In this document: one piece after another, positions 34,794 through 44,509 of the stretch
Position numbering within the stretch: the first letter of the stretch is position 1
How the letters are laid out: the number at the start of each line of letters is the position of its first letter
Assembly: GCF_016428755.1 (NCBI RefSeq)
Contig: NZ_JAELTI010000020.1
Location: 1 to 63,402 of the forward strand
Length of the DNA: 63,402 bases
From: Allobosea sp. ASV33
GTDB lineage: Bacteria > Pseudomonadota > Alphaproteobacteria > Rhizobiales > Beijerinckiaceae
Direction: 5' to 3'
The notes under the pieces: generated by a model
What the model was told of the DNA's origin: nothing
The model's database searches: none
The model's input: only the letters and a program-made list of their open reading frames with translations
Translations under genes and position numbers: made by a program

Positions 34794-36221
34794 GTGGCAA
34801 TCAAGCAACTCGCGCTCGTGGCTTTTGTTGCATTGACACTGGCTGCCTGCGAGGAAGACCGCTATCGCGGCTCCGCGCGCCACAACATCCCGATTCCGAG
34901 CGCGACCTATGCCCTCATGTCCGAGAAGGGCATGAACAAGGACCAGCCGATCATCATCCGATCCTACAAGAAGGAATCGGAGCTGGAGGTCTGGAAGCGC
35001 AAGGCCGACGGGCAATACGCGCTGCTGAAGACCTTCCCGATGTGCCGCTGGTCCGGCCAGCTCGGCCCGAAGGTCCGCGAGGGGGATCGCATGGCGCCGG
35101 AGGGCTTCTATGCAATCACGCCCCAGCAGATGAACCCGAATTCGTCCTATTACGTCTCGTTCAACATGGGCTATCCCAACGCCTATGACCGCTCCTATGG
35201 CCGCACCGGCGCGCATCTGATGGTACATGGCGCCTGCTCCTCGGCCGGCTGCTATTCGATGACGGACGACCAGATCGGCGAGATCTACGCCCTGGTGCGC
35301 GAGGCCCAGAATGCCGGCCAGCGCGCGGTGCAGATGCAGGCCTATCCCTTCCGGATGACCGCGCAGAACTTGGCCAAGCACCGGCTCGACCCGAACATCG
35401 CCTTCTGGAAGAACCTGAAGGAAGGCTCCGACTATTTCGAGGTCATGAAGGACGAGCCGGCCGTGTCCGTCGCCGGCGGCCGCTACGTCTTCAATGGCGG
35501 CCAGGCCCCGGCCGCCGTCGCCGAGAAGCGCCGCGAGGACGATGTCCAGGTCGCGGCCCTCGTCGCCAAGGGCACGCCCGCGATCAAGCTGATCTATGAC
35601 GACGGCGACCAGCACGCCTCGTTCAAGCGGGCGCTGGCCTCCAACGGCGCCGATGCCCTGAATCGCTCCGCCTCCTGGGCGTCGCGGGATGTCGGCATAA
35701 GCCGCGAGGATGCGCTCGCCTCCGGCCCGCGCGTCGTGGTGCTCGACAATACCGGCAAGGCGAAGGCGACCATCCGCGCTGCCTCTGCCGACAATGACGC
35801 CATCCTCGCTGCCGTCGCCGCCGCGCCCGCCGAGGAGCCCGCCCCGATCGAGGCCAAGCCCGCCGTGGCGCCGCGTGCAGCCGTGGCTCCCGCCGCGACG
35901 CAGCTCGCCAAGGTCGCCCCGGGCAATGCCCAGCAGGCACCGGTGCTGGCCAGTGCCTCCTCGACGCCGGTCGTCCCGGCCGCTCCGGCAGCCCCTGCGG
36001 AGGACAAGCCCTTCCTGCAGCGCGCCCTCAGCTTCATGCCGACCTTCGGCGGCACGGCCGATCAGGGCGTCGCCACCGCAGCGGCTCCGGTCGTCTCGGT
36101 CGTTCCGGCCTCGCCGACCACGACCAGCGCTCCGCTGCCGCCACGCCGCGCCAACGGCCTCAAGACCTCCAGCCTCGACCAGTCGACGGCGGCCTATGCG
36201 AGCCAGCCGGCGCAGCGCTGA
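34794..36221 (+). CDS. L,D-transpeptidase-family lipoprotein with long low-complexity tail
   Basis: A 475-residue murein L,D-transpeptidase (YkuD-type) candidate. A GTG start at 34794 gives a lipoprotein signal with Cys19 in LTLAAC. The catalytic region is HLMVHGACSSAGCYSM, with His141, His145 and the nucleophile Cys153 in the expected SxGC arrangement. After residue 250 or so, the sequence is a long Ala/Pro-rich region ending in repeated VAPAATQ-like and ASPTTTSAPLP stretches, likely disordered. A longer ATG start at 34734 lacks a signal peptide. It probably crosslinks peptidoglycan or attaches proteins to it. Confidence 0.87.
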   Translation: MAIKQLALVAFVALTLAACEEDRYRGSARHNIPIPSATYALMSEKGMNKDQPIIIRSYKKESELEVWKRKADGQYALLKTFPMCRWSGQLGPKVREGDRMAPEGFYAITPQQMNPNSSYYVSFNMGYPNAYDRSYGRTGAHLMVHGACSSAGCYSMTDDQIGEIYALVREAQNAGQRAVQMQAYPFRMTAQNLAKHRLDPNIAFWKNLKEGSDYFEVMKDEPAVSVAGGRYVFNGGQAPAAVAEKRREDDVQVAALVAKGTPAIKLIYDDGDQHASFKRALASNGADALNRSASWASRDVGISREDALASGPRVVVLDNTGKAKATIRAASADNDAILAAVAAAPAEEPAPIEAKPAVAPRAAVAPAATQLAKVAPGNAQQAPVLASASSTPVVPAAPAAPAEDKPFLQRALSFMPTFGGTADQGVATAAAPVVSVVPASPTTTSAPLPPRRANGLKTSSLDQSTAAYASQPAQR

Positions 36222-36303
36222 GACGTTCATCTGGCTGCCCAGCGAGCGTGGCATAATTGTCACGGATTAGCAGATAATCCGCATTGCCTTTTTTGCAGGC
36301 GCG

Positions 36304-36334
36304 AAGGCCCCCGTTTCGGGGGCCTTTGCTTTTT
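36304..36334 (+). terminator. intrinsic terminator after the L,D-transpeptidase gene
   Basis: Perfect 10-bp stem AAGGCCCCCG/CGGGGGCCTT (36304-36313 with 36317-36326), a 3-base TTT loop, then TGCTTTTT. Confidence 0.9.
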
Positions 36335-36434
36335 CGGTGTGCGTTCAGCCCAAAAGCTCGCCTTGCCGGAAACCCGCCCCCGCCAGTTTGATGGATCGAC
36401 AGCGCGATCCATGCGCGGCGAGGGGTTTCTGTAG

Positions 36435-37340
36435 ATGTCCGATCTCTTCCGTTCCTCGATACTCGGCTTGGCTCTGGCAGCCGGAATCGGCAGTGCCCAG
36501 GCCTCGGACCTGCCGAGCAAGAAGGGCGCACCGCCTGTGCCGGTCGTCCCGTCGATCACCTGGTTCGACATTGCCGTCAACGTGAAGGCCCAGACCGACT
36601 ACAATTTCCGCGGCATCTCCCAGACCGACCGCAAGCCCGGCATCGGCGGCGGCGCCGAGCTGCAGATCTACAACAACCTGTTCTATGCCGGCGTCTACGG
36701 CTCGAGCGTCGACCTCGCCACGCGCCCTCCGGCTGAAATCGACTTCTACGGCGGCATCCGGCCGAAATTCGGCGACCTCGCCTTTGACCTCGGCGTGATG
36801 CAGTACTATTATCCCAACGAAAAGCAGCTGATCGACGCCACCGGCGTGTTCTGGACGCCGAAGAACACGGATTACACCGAGGTCTACGGCAAGGTCTCCT
36901 ACACCTTCGCGGAGAGCCTGACGCTCGGCGCCAACGTCTTCTACGCCTGGGACTGGCTCGGCACCGGCGCCAGCGGCACCTACGCCTCGGTGACCGCCAA
37001 GTACGCCCTGCCCTTCCTGGAAGGCCTCTCGGTCTCCGGCGAGTTCGGCCATTACTGGCTCGGCACCACCAATCTCGCGATCTGGTCGACGGTGCCGCCG
37101 ACCAACCTGCCGGACTACAACTACTGGAATGCCGGCGTGTCCTATACCTGGAAGAACGTCACGGCGGATGTCCGCTATCACGACACCGACCTGTCGAAGA
37201 ACGAATGCTTCGCGCTGACGGCCGATCCGCGTGGGATCACCAGCGGCAGCGGCCGCTCCAAGTGGTGCGGTGCAGCCGTGGTCGCTACGCTCTCCTTCGA
37301 CATCACCGCGAGCAGCCTCGGTATCTTCGCGCCGAAGTGA
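36435..37340 (+). CDS. TorF-family putative outer-membrane porin
   Basis: A 301-residue beta-barrel protein. A signal peptide ends near AQASDLPSKK. The domain starts WFDIAVNVKAQTDYNFRGISQTDRKPG, recognised by TDYNFRGISQTD, the signature of the TIGR02001/TorF family. Alternating aromatic strands follow throughout. It ends SLGIFAPK rather than in Phe, but a typical amphipathic final strand is present. Start at 36435 is immediately after an AT-poor leader. Substrate or specificity unknown. Confidence 0.87.
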   Translation: MSDLFRSSILGLALAAGIGSAQASDLPSKKGAPPVPVVPSITWFDIAVNVKAQTDYNFRGISQTDRKPGIGGGAELQIYNNLFYAGVYGSSVDLATRPPAEIDFYGGIRPKFGDLAFDLGVMQYYYPNEKQLIDATGVFWTPKNTDYTEVYGKVSYTFAESLTLGANVFYAWDWLGTGASGTYASVTAKYALPFLEGLSVSGEFGHYWLGTTNLAIWSTVPPTNLPDYNYWNAGVSYTWKNVTADVRYHDTDLSKNECFALTADPRGITSGSGRSKWCGAAVVATLSFDITASSLGIFAPK

Positions 37341-37363
37341 GACTTGCGCCTCGCAGCAAACGC

Positions 37364-37395
37364 AAAAGGCCGCCCTTGGGCGGCCTTTTCTTTGG
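37364..37395. terminator. bidirectional intrinsic terminator between torF-like porin and aroM-like gene
   Basis: Stem AAAAGGCCGCC/GGCGGCCTTTT (37364-37374 with 37379-37389) with A and T tracts on both sides, so it can end both convergent transcripts. Confidence 0.9.
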
Positions 37396-37410
37396 AACCT
37401 CAAGGGACCG

Positions 37411-38082
37411 TCAGACGATCTCCGAGACCAGCTTGGCGATCAGGCTGTTAGAGAGGATGACCGGCAGACCCGCCTCTCCTGCTTCGCGACGATGCCGCTC
37501 GACGAAGCCCATGCAGTCCATCAGCAGGACCTGCGCGCCGCGCCCGGCGAGATCACGCGCAGCTTCCGCGACCGAAATCCCGCCACCGCCATAGGGCGAG
37601 GCTGCGGCATAGAGCGGTGCGCGCCCGAGCGGCGCCCATTTCCCAGCCTCCGACGAAATCTGCTCGGCCAGCGGCACGATGATGCCGAGCGGGGCGCCCT
37701 GCACCAGCGCCGCCACGGTCAGCGGCAGGATGCGGTCCGGCTCGACGAGTCGCGCCTTCTCCGTCCTCAGGCTCTCGAAATGCCCGGTGCAGAGCATCAG
37801 GATCGTCGAGCAGCCCTCGGCTTCCAGCATGGCGAGCTTGGCCTGCGCCGCCGCCTCGGTACGGGCGCGGTCGATGACCGCGGCACTGCCGTCGAGCAGC
37901 TTGGTGATCAGCACCGGCTTGCCGGGTTCGGTCGCGAAGTCGCGCTCGATCTCGGCACGGCTCAGACCGTCGAGCACGCCGGCATGGCGTCGCGCCAGGC
38001 GCGCGTCGAGCACGTCGTCGAGGATCGGCGTGATGTCGGCGCGCGGCGCCTGGCCGATGGTCAAGGTGCCCAGCTTGCTCAT
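37411..38082 (-). CDS. AroM family protein
   Basis: A 223-residue protein of the AroM family, whose reaction is not known. It begins KLGTLTIGQAPRADITP and shows CSTILMLCTGHF (Cys91, Cys98) and LLMDCMGFVERHR (Cys190). Cys98 and Cys190 are placed roughly where the two catalytic cysteines of Asp/Glu/hydantoin racemases sit, a superfamily with similar fold; this resemblance is my inference. It is the last gene of the iclR-hyuAB-OPT set, so a racemase or accessory role in amide catabolism is possible. Confidence 0.85.
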   Translation of the reverse strand: MSKLGTLTIGQAPRADITPILDDVLDARLARRHAGVLDGLSRAEIERDFATEPGKPVLITKLLDGSAAVIDRARTEAAAQAKLAMLEAEGCSTILMLCTGHFESLRTEKARLVEPDRILPLTVAALVQGAPLGIIVPLAEQISSEAGKWAPLGRAPLYAAASPYGGGGISVAEAARDLAGRGAQVLLMDCMGFVERHRREAGEAGLPVILSNSLIAKLVSEIV

Positions 38083-38102
38083 GGCGATGCCTCCTCCGCG
38101 AT

Positions 38103-38134
38103 GAAAAGGCCTCGGGACGATCGCCCCGAGGCCT
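38103..38134 (-). terminator. hairpin with T run between OPT and aroM-like genes
   Basis: Perfect 10-bp stem AGGCCTCGGG/CCCGAGGCCT (38107-38116 with 38125-38134). On the minus-strand transcript it is followed by TTTTC. It may end most transcription after the OPT gene and leave the aroM-like gene weakly expressed. Confidence 0.6.
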
Positions 38135-38141
38135 GGTTCGC

Positions 38142-39809
38142 TCAGCGCTTCCAGAAATTCTTCGAGACGGAGTCGAAGAAGGAGAAGATCGCGTCGCCCG
38201 CGATGACGCCGGCAGCGAAGACCTCCATGTCGCCCTCGCCGCCCGCCCCGCGCAGCTTCTCCCAGATGATCCGGCAGAGGATGCCGGCCAGCACAGCCCA
38301 GCCCGCCATCGGGAAGGCGATCAGCAGGCCGGTGGCGAAGAGCACGCCGATCTGCCGCTTCGGCCCGCCGATGAACTGCAGGATCGCGCCAGGGATCGCC
38401 CAGAGGAAGAGCTGCCAGGCGACGCCATCAGCGACGCCTGCCTTGATCGTCGCGGCATAGACCTTGTTCACGGGGGCGACGAGGTTCTGGTCGAAATAGG
38501 ACTGATAGGAGAACAGCACGACCGCGCCCGCCACGACGAAGGCGAACATCGCCGCGAAGAGCTGCTGCCGGCGGCCATCGCGCTCGAAGGCGGGATCTGC
38601 GCCATTGCCGCGCAGCAGATAGCCGGCCTTCAGGTCGTAGCCCATATCGGCGAAGGCAGGCCCGGTCGCGGCCGAGAAGCCGACGAGCAGCGCCAGGGCC
38701 GGCATCGGAAAGCCGATCAGCATGCCGATGATCAGCGTGATCAGCGCGACCGCGAAGGCCGGGAACCAGCCGGAATGCATCGCCGCGAGGCCGACGATCA
38801 GCTCATGCACATAAGCCGCGAAGGCGGCGTAGAGCACGAACAGGATCAGCATGCCCATCGACATGTCGCTCATCAGCCCGCCGACGATCGCGATGAACAC
38901 GGCGATCACGAGATAGCCGACCGTCCCGAGCCCGAGCGCACGCTTGACCTCGGCATCCGAGACGCCCGAGGTCGCCTCGCCCTTGGCCTCGCCGCGCCGG
39001 AACAGCAGCGCCGCGACCTGAAACAGGGCGACGAGGCCGGCGCCGATCATGAAGCCGTGCGGGATATAGGCGGCCATCAGGTCGCCCTTCGGGATGATGT
39101 TGGCGAAAGCCGGGCCGCTGAAGAGCTGGCCGGAATAGCCGCGCAGCAGCAGGCCGATGCCGAACATGAGCAGCGCCCAGATATTGCCGATGAAGGCGAC
39201 GCCGAAGGCCGACATCGGAATGCCGGTGACGGCGGCCGAGCCGGCAAAGCCGATCCAGGCCAGTGGGATCTTGATGAAGGATGCGACGACGCCCGTGCCG
39301 AAGCCGATGCCCATCAGCACAGCCTTGCGGCCGCCCTCGTCGCCGGCCTTGATCGCCTCGGCCGCTGCGACGCCCGGAGGCCAGGCGCCCTGCGCCGGGA
39401 AGACGCGGGAATCGAACATCCGGTAGAGCAGATAGGCGTCGAGCAGCATGGCGAAGAAAGCGCCCGCAAGCATCGGCAGGACGAGATCCGGACGTCCGAG
39501 CAGCCAGGGAATGCCGACCGGCAGGAGCAGGCTGTTGGCCGCGCCGAACGTGGCCGAGGAGATCGCGCTCTGGGCCAGGTTCTGGACATGGATCGAGCGG
39601 TAGCGCGCGAAGATCGCGAGCGGCACGCGCGCCAGCGCCATGGCAGCGAGCGCGCCGATCAGCGAGGTGTTGGCGGTGATGCCGAGCGACACCAGAAGCT
39701 GCATGCCGATGATCGCGCCGAAGACGCAGAGCACGGCGATGAGCAGCAGCGTCGCCGGCTCGAACAGGCTGGGGTGCTTCTGAGGCACCCCCTCGGTTGG
39801 ATTGGTCAT
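38142..39809 (-). CDS. OPT family oligopeptide transporter
   Basis: A 555-residue inner-membrane transporter with many hydrophobic segments. It contains the characteristic NAxxE-free short-form OPT blocks such as SLFEPATLLLIAVLCVFGAI at the start and MGIGFGTGVVASFIKIPLAWIG in the middle. OPT proteins are proton-driven importers of peptides (including glutathione-like) or metal chelates. It lies 54 bases after the hydantoinase gene, in a run iclR-hyuAB-OPT-aroM, so a modified peptide or cyclic amide substrate is the natural guess. Confidence 0.88.
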   Translation of the reverse strand: MTNPTEGVPQKHPSLFEPATLLLIAVLCVFGAIIGMQLLVSLGITANTSLIGALAAMALARVPLAIFARYRSIHVQNLAQSAISSATFGAANSLLLPVGIPWLLGRPDLVLPMLAGAFFAMLLDAYLLYRMFDSRVFPAQGAWPPGVAAAEAIKAGDEGGRKAVLMGIGFGTGVVASFIKIPLAWIGFAGSAAVTGIPMSAFGVAFIGNIWALLMFGIGLLLRGYSGQLFSGPAFANIIPKGDLMAAYIPHGFMIGAGLVALFQVAALLFRRGEAKGEATSGVSDAEVKRALGLGTVGYLVIAVFIAIVGGLMSDMSMGMLILFVLYAAFAAYVHELIVGLAAMHSGWFPAFAVALITLIIGMLIGFPMPALALLVGFSAATGPAFADMGYDLKAGYLLRGNGADPAFERDGRRQQLFAAMFAFVVAGAVVLFSYQSYFDQNLVAPVNKVYAATIKAGVADGVAWQLFLWAIPGAILQFIGGPKRQIGVLFATGLLIAFPMAGWAVLAGILCRIIWEKLRGAGGEGDMEVFAAGVIAGDAIFSFFDSVSKNFWKR

Positions 39810-39863
39810 GCCTCAGTCCCCTCATTAGCCCCTGTCGGGCGTTTGCGTTGTTCCCTTGCCTTC

Positions 39864-42800
39864 TCAGGCAACCAGGATGCCGGCCTTGGCTTCGCCGACG
39901 TCCTGCGTGGCATGCGCTCCCTGCACGCCGTAATCGCGCTTGGCCGCATCGGAAGAGACGAGCCCGAGCGCGATGTCGCGGGCGATCGCCTCCCGCGAAC
40001 GCTCGGAGGCCGGGCCGTAGCCGGCGCCGCCGGCGAGCACGAGCTCGACGATCTCCTGCGGCTGACGAACCTGGACGAGCTCGCCGGTGCCGACGTCCTT
40101 CAACACATGGCCCTGCTCGTCGATCACCCGGCCCGACGCCCCGCCGCCGGCCTTGCCGCCGAACAGGCCCGGGATCGGGTTGTTGACCCCTTCCGGATAG
40201 AGCGAGACCAGCGTCGGCAGGCCGTCATCCGAGAGCTTGCGCAAGCGCACGCGCTGGCCGAGACCGCCGCGATGCTGGCCGGCGCCGCCCGAGTCGGTGA
40301 GATAGGTCTTCTCGACCACCAGCACTGGCACCCGCGATTCGAAGGTCTCGATCGAGGTGTTCGCGGCGGACGTCGGGTAGAGCAGGCCGGACTTGCCGTC
40401 GCCCTGGGCCGAGCCGCCCTGGCCGCCGCCGCAGAAGAGCATGTCGGAATAGGTGTCGCCGGCCGCATCGCGGCCATAGACGCTCGCCGCCACCGGCAGG
40501 CCGGTGAAGGCCTGGACCTGCTTCGGCGCCGCTTCCGACAAGGCGCGGAAGATGTTCGGCGCCAGATACCAGCCGGTGCGGGTACGCAGGTTGACCGCCA
40601 GCGGCTTGTCGCAGTTCAGGATCGAGCCCTTCGGGGCCTCGACCGTGAAGGCGCGGTAGCAGCCGGCATTGCCGCGGACATTCGGCGTCAGCATGCATTT
40701 CAGCGGATAGGTCGCATGCGCCATCGTGTAGTTGAGCGTGCAGTTGAGCCCGCCCTGCGCGAGCTGCGGCGGCGCCCCGGCGAAGTCGAGATGGATCGTG
40801 TCGTCCTTCACCGTCAGCGCCAGCGGGTAATGCATCGGCGTGCCCAGCGGATTGTTCGAGGCGGTGCCGTGATAGACCCCGTCCGGAATGGCGCGAATGG
40901 CGTCGCGCATCGCTTTCTCCGAGCGGCTCTGCACGACATGGGCGAGCGCCCTCAGGTCCTGCATGCCGTAATCGGTGAGGAAGGACTGGAGCCGTTCGGC
41001 GCCGATGGCATTGGCCGCGACGAAGGAGTGCAGGTCGCCGAGCACCTGCTCGGAGTTGCGCACGTTCTCGCCCAGCAGGCGCACCAGCGTCTCGTTGATC
41101 CTTCCGGCCTCGTAGAGCTTCATCGGCGGGATCTGGAAGCCCTCCTCGTAGATCTCGCGGGCCCGCAAGCTGTCCTTGGTGCCGCCGATATCCGAGACAT
41201 GGCCCACCGTGCCCATCAGGCCGACGACGCGATCGCCGAGGAAGACCGGCGTCACCACCGCGATGTCGAAGAGATGGCCGGCGCAGAGCCAGGGATCGTT
41301 GGTGATAAGGACGTCGCCGGGCTTCAGCGTATCGGCCGGATAGCGCTCCAGCAGCGCCTTGACCGCGCGCGGCAGCGTCAGGTTGAACACCGGCATGGCG
41401 CGCGGCGAATGCGCCAGCGTCTCGCCTTCGGGGTCGAGCAGTTCGCAGGCGAAGTCCTGCGCTTCCGAGATCACCAGCGAGAAGGCGGTGCGGCAGACCG
41501 TCAGCCACATCTCCTCGACGACGTTGATCATCCGGCTCCACATGATCTCAAGCGAGATCGGATCGGCCTCGATCCGGCGCGCGGCCTCGGCCAGCGGCAT
41601 GTCGGCGGTGATCGTGGTCTCGGCGGCATTGGCCTGTCCGACATGAACCAGCAGGTTCAGGACATCGTCGATGGCGACGCTGTCGCCGGGCGGGACGATC
41701 GTGGTCGCTTCGCGCTCCTCGATGATAGCCGGTCCCTTGATGCTGTCGCCGGAGCGCAGCGCGTAACGGTCATAGACGGTGGCCTCGCTCCAGCCGCCCT
41801 CGAACCAGGCCTTGCGGGTGCCCTTGATCTTGTTCGCGGCATCGCCGCCGCCGGCCGCGCCTGAGAGCGAGAGCGTCGGCACCGGGCCGGCGCAGCGGAC
41901 GCGGAAATTGATCGCCTCCAGCCGGGCCCCCTCATAGACCGAGGTATAGCGGGCGGAATAGGCCTTGCTGAACGCCGCGCGGACGGCCTCCAGGCTCGAC
42001 GCATCGATGGTCCCGGCCGGCAATGGCACGGAGATATCGTGCATCTGGCCGACGAGGCGCATATCGGCCGTGCGTTCCACCGTGACGTCGTCGGACTTCA
42101 CGCCGGCCTCGGTCAGGTGCTTGCGGCCTTCGACCTCGAGATCGCGGAGCACGGCATTGACGGAGGCCGCATCGAAGCCCTCGGAGAACTCGACCGGCAG
42201 CGAACGCACCATGTCGAAGGAGAGCGGTGCGGCGAGGAAGCCGAGCGCGGAGGCCGCGCCAGAGGCCGGCGGGATGATGACCTGCTTGACGCCGAGCACG
42301 CGGGCGACATCGACGGCATGCGCCGGGCCGGCACCGCCGAAACCGACCATTGCGTAATGGCGGGGGTCCTTGCCCTTCTCGACGAGATGGACGCGGGCGG
42401 CGGCGCCCATGCTCTCGACCACGACCTTGTGGATGCCCCAGGCGGCTTCCTCGATCGAAAGGCCGAGCGGCGCAGCGACGGTCGAGACCGCCTTGCGCGC
42501 CGCCTCAAGGTCGAGCGCCATGCGCCCGCCCAGGAAGAAGCCGGGATCGTAATAGCCGAGCACGAGATTGGCGTCGGTGACGGTCGGCTTGGTGCCGCCC
42601 ATGCCGTAGCAGGCCGGGCCGGGATCGGAGCCGGCCGAATGCGGGCCGACCTTGAGCAGGCCGACCTCGTCGATCGCGGCGATCGAGCCGCCGCCGGCGC
42701 CGATCTCGATCATATCGATGACGGGGGCCTTGATCGGCAGGCCGGAGCCCTTGGCAAAGCGGTTGACGCGGCCGGCTTCGAGCATCGGCGCGATCTCGGC

Positions 42801-43712
42801 GCGGCCATCCTCGATCATGCAGGCCTTGGCGGTGGTGCCGCCCATATCGAAGGAGATCACGTCCTTGTGGCCGGCGAGTTCGCCGAACAGCGCCGTGGCG
42901 AGGCCGCCGCCGGCAGGGCCGCTTTCGAGCAGGCGGATCGGGAAGGTGCGCGCCGTCTCGGGCGAGACCAGGCCGCCGGCCGAATGCATCAGCGTCAACG
43001 AACCGCGGAAGGAGCGGGCCGCAAGCTCGCGCTCCAGGCGCTGGAGGTAGCGGCGCATCAGCGGCTGGACATAAGCGTTGGCCGCCGTGGTGACGAAGCG
43101 CTGGTACTCCCAGATCTCGGCGACGACCTCGCTCGACAGCGAGATGGTCAGCTCCGGGCAGGTCTCGCGGACGATCCGGCCGGCTTCCTGCTCGTGAGCG
43201 GGGTTGCGGTAGCTGTTGAGGAAGCAGATCGCGATTGCCTCGCAGCCGGCGGCTTCGAGCTCGCGGGCGGCCTTGCGCACGGCGTCCGCGTCGAGCGCGG
43301 TGACGACCTGGCCGTCGCGATCCATGCGCTCGGCCACTTCGAGGCGATGTTCGCGCGAGACCAGCGGATCGGGGAAGGTCAGGAACAGGTCGTAGATGTC
43401 GTAGCGCTGCTCCGTCCCCATTTCGAGGATGTCGCGGAAGCCCTTGGTGGTGATCAGGCCAAGTTTCGAGCCCTTGCGCTCGATCACGGCGTTGGTGACC
43501 AGCGTCGTGCCATGGACGATGTCACCGACATCGGCCAGCGTGATCCCGGCCATTTCGGTGAGTTCGCCAAGACCGATCAGTGCCGCTTCGGACGGATCAT
43601 GCGGGGTGGTCAGGCGCTTGTGCAGCCGAACCGAACGCTCCTGCGAATCGTACAGGATGAAGTCGGTGAAGGTGCCGCCGATGTCGAAGCCGATACGCCA
43701 ACGATTGCTCAT
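39864..43712 (-). CDS. fused hydantoinase A/B protein (5-oxoprolinase type)
   Basis: A 1282-residue ATP-dependent amidase of the hydantoinase/oxoprolinase family in one chain, near the length of mammalian 5-oxoprolinase. The A part begins IGFDIGGTFTDFILYDSQ with the actin-like phosphate loop, and has HGTTLVTNAVIERKGSKLGLIT and SFDMGGTTAKACMIEDG. The B part starts near residue 700 (LEIMWSRMINVVEEM) and has GDVLITNDPWLCAGHLFDIAV and GGGQGG. It could open 5-oxoproline, hydantoins or related lactams at the cost of ATP. Its start overlaps the iclR stop (ATGA), so translation is coupled. Confidence 0.92.
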   Translation of the reverse strand: MSNRWRIGFDIGGTFTDFILYDSQERSVRLHKRLTTPHDPSEAALIGLGELTEMAGITLADVGDIVHGTTLVTNAVIERKGSKLGLITTKGFRDILEMGTEQRYDIYDLFLTFPDPLVSREHRLEVAERMDRDGQVVTALDADAVRKAARELEAAGCEAIAICFLNSYRNPAHEQEAGRIVRETCPELTISLSSEVVAEIWEYQRFVTTAANAYVQPLMRRYLQRLERELAARSFRGSLTLMHSAGGLVSPETARTFPIRLLESGPAGGGLATALFGELAGHKDVISFDMGGTTAKACMIEDGRAEIAPMLEAGRVNRFAKGSGLPIKAPVIDMIEIGAGGGSIAAIDEVGLLKVGPHSAGSDPGPACYGMGGTKPTVTDANLVLGYYDPGFFLGGRMALDLEAARKAVSTVAAPLGLSIEEAAWGIHKVVVESMGAAARVHLVEKGKDPRHYAMVGFGGAGPAHAVDVARVLGVKQVIIPPASGAASALGFLAAPLSFDMVRSLPVEFSEGFDAASVNAVLRDLEVEGRKHLTEAGVKSDDVTVERTADMRLVGQMHDISVPLPAGTIDASSLEAVRAAFSKAYSARYTSVYEGARLEAINFRVRCAGPVPTLSLSGAAGGGDAANKIKGTRKAWFEGGWSEATVYDRYALRSGDSIKGPAIIEEREATTIVPPGDSVAIDDVLNLLVHVGQANAAETTITADMPLAEAARRIEADPISLEIMWSRMINVVEEMWLTVCRTAFSLVISEAQDFACELLDPEGETLAHSPRAMPVFNLTLPRAVKALLERYPADTLKPGDVLITNDPWLCAGHLFDIAVVTPVFLGDRVVGLMGTVGHVSDIGGTKDSLRAREIYEEGFQIPPMKLYEAGRINETLVRLLGENVRNSEQVLGDLHSFVAANAIGAERLQSFLTDYGMQDLRALAHVVQSRSEKAMRDAIRAIPDGVYHGTASNNPLGTPMHYPLALTVKDDTIHLDFAGAPPQLAQGGLNCTLNYTMAHATYPLKCMLTPNVRGNAGCYRAFTVEAPKGSILNCDKPLAVNLRTRTGWYLAPNIFRALSEAAPKQVQAFTGLPVAASVYGRDAAGDTYSDMLFCGGGQGGSAQGDGKSGLLYPTSAANTSIETFESRVPVLVVEKTYLTDSGGAGQHRGGLGQRVRLRKLSDDGLPTLVSLYPEGVNNPIPGLFGGKAGGGASGRVIDEQGHVLKDVGTGELVQVRQPQEIVELVLAGGAGYGPASERSREAIARDIALGLVSSDAAKRDYGVQGAHATQDVGEAKAGILVA

Positions 43713-44494
43713 GGAGCGGTCTCCGCGATTGCGAGATTGAGGGGGTGGAAGCGCTTGTCCTTGGTGAGGCTCGCGATTTCCGCGGCGCCCTCTCCCAGGG
43801 AACGGATGATGGCGAGGCGCTCGGCCGGCTCGACGGTGGCGGCCGGGAAGGACAGGCAGAGCGCGACCTCGTCGCCGGTCGCGGGGTCGCCGACCGCAAC
43901 CGAGAGCGCGCGCACGCCGCGCACCGCCTCGTCGCGTGATTCGGCGAATCCCTCATCGCGGACACGCGCCAGCCGATCGAGCAGGTCGTCGATATCACGC
44001 GGCGCGGTTTCGGACGGCGGGGTGAAGCCCGCGGGATAGAGCGCACGGACCTCGTCGTCCGTCAGGCGGGCGAGCAGCGCGCGGCCGGTGCTGGAGGCGA
44101 AGGCGGGAATGCGGTCGCCGATCGAGGTGACCACGCGCAGGGCATGGCGGCCGGGATGGGCCGTCACCGCGACGATCTCGGTGCCGCGCCGGACGCTGAC
44201 ATAGCCGGTATGGCCGATCCGGTCCGAGATGGCCCCAACCACCGCATCGGCGCGGTCGATCAGCGAAGCCGCGAACCGATAGAGATGGCCGACCTGGTTG
44301 AGCAGGAGCGAGGGCCGGTAACGCTTGCTCTCGCCGACCGTTTCCAGCAGCCCCTCGTCGCGCATCGCCCGGAGCAGCCGCGAGGCATTGCTCTTCGGCA
44401 TGCCCAGCAGCGTCACCAGATCCGTCACCGTCACGTCATGGCGCGTGCTCGAAAAGCAGCGCAGCACATCCACGGCCGACGACAGGATCGACAT
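43709..44494 (-). CDS. IclR family transcriptional regulator
   Basis: A 261-residue regulator. An N-terminal winged helix (VDVLRCFSSTRHDVTVTDLVTLLGMPKSNASRLLRAM in separate parts, recognition helix MPKSNASRLLRAM) precedes the IclR effector domain, with YRPSLLLNQVGHLYRFA and ASSTGRALLARLTDDEVRALYP. The end overlaps the hydantoinase start. A perfect palindrome lies 16-36 bases upstream of its start codon, so it probably controls its own operon and perhaps the divergent OCD-like gene, with a catabolite as effector. Confidence 0.92.
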   Translation of the reverse strand: MSILSSAVDVLRCFSSTRHDVTVTDLVTLLGMPKSNASRLLRAMRDEGLLETVGESKRYRPSLLLNQVGHLYRFAASLIDRADAVVGAISDRIGHTGYVSVRRGTEIVAVTAHPGRHALRVVTSIGDRIPAFASSTGRALLARLTDDEVRALYPAGFTPPSETAPRDIDDLLDRLARVRDEGFAESRDEAVRGVRALSVAVGDPATGDEVALCLSFPAATVEPAERLAIIRSLGEGAAEIASLTKDKRFHPLNLAIAETAP

Positions 44495-44509
44495 CGCGAT
44501 TTACCTATA

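Noticed and set aside
38775..41864. 1029-codon open frame antisense to the OPT and hydantoinase genes
   Set aside because: Shadow frame crossing two real genes and their intergenic gap; composition is Arg/Ala/Asp-rich as expected for antisense of high-GC codons.
39864..43712. frameshift or accidental fusion between hydantoinase A and B
   Set aside because: The junction near residue 700 is smooth, and single-chain A/B proteins of about 1280 residues are a known form (oxoprolinase type).
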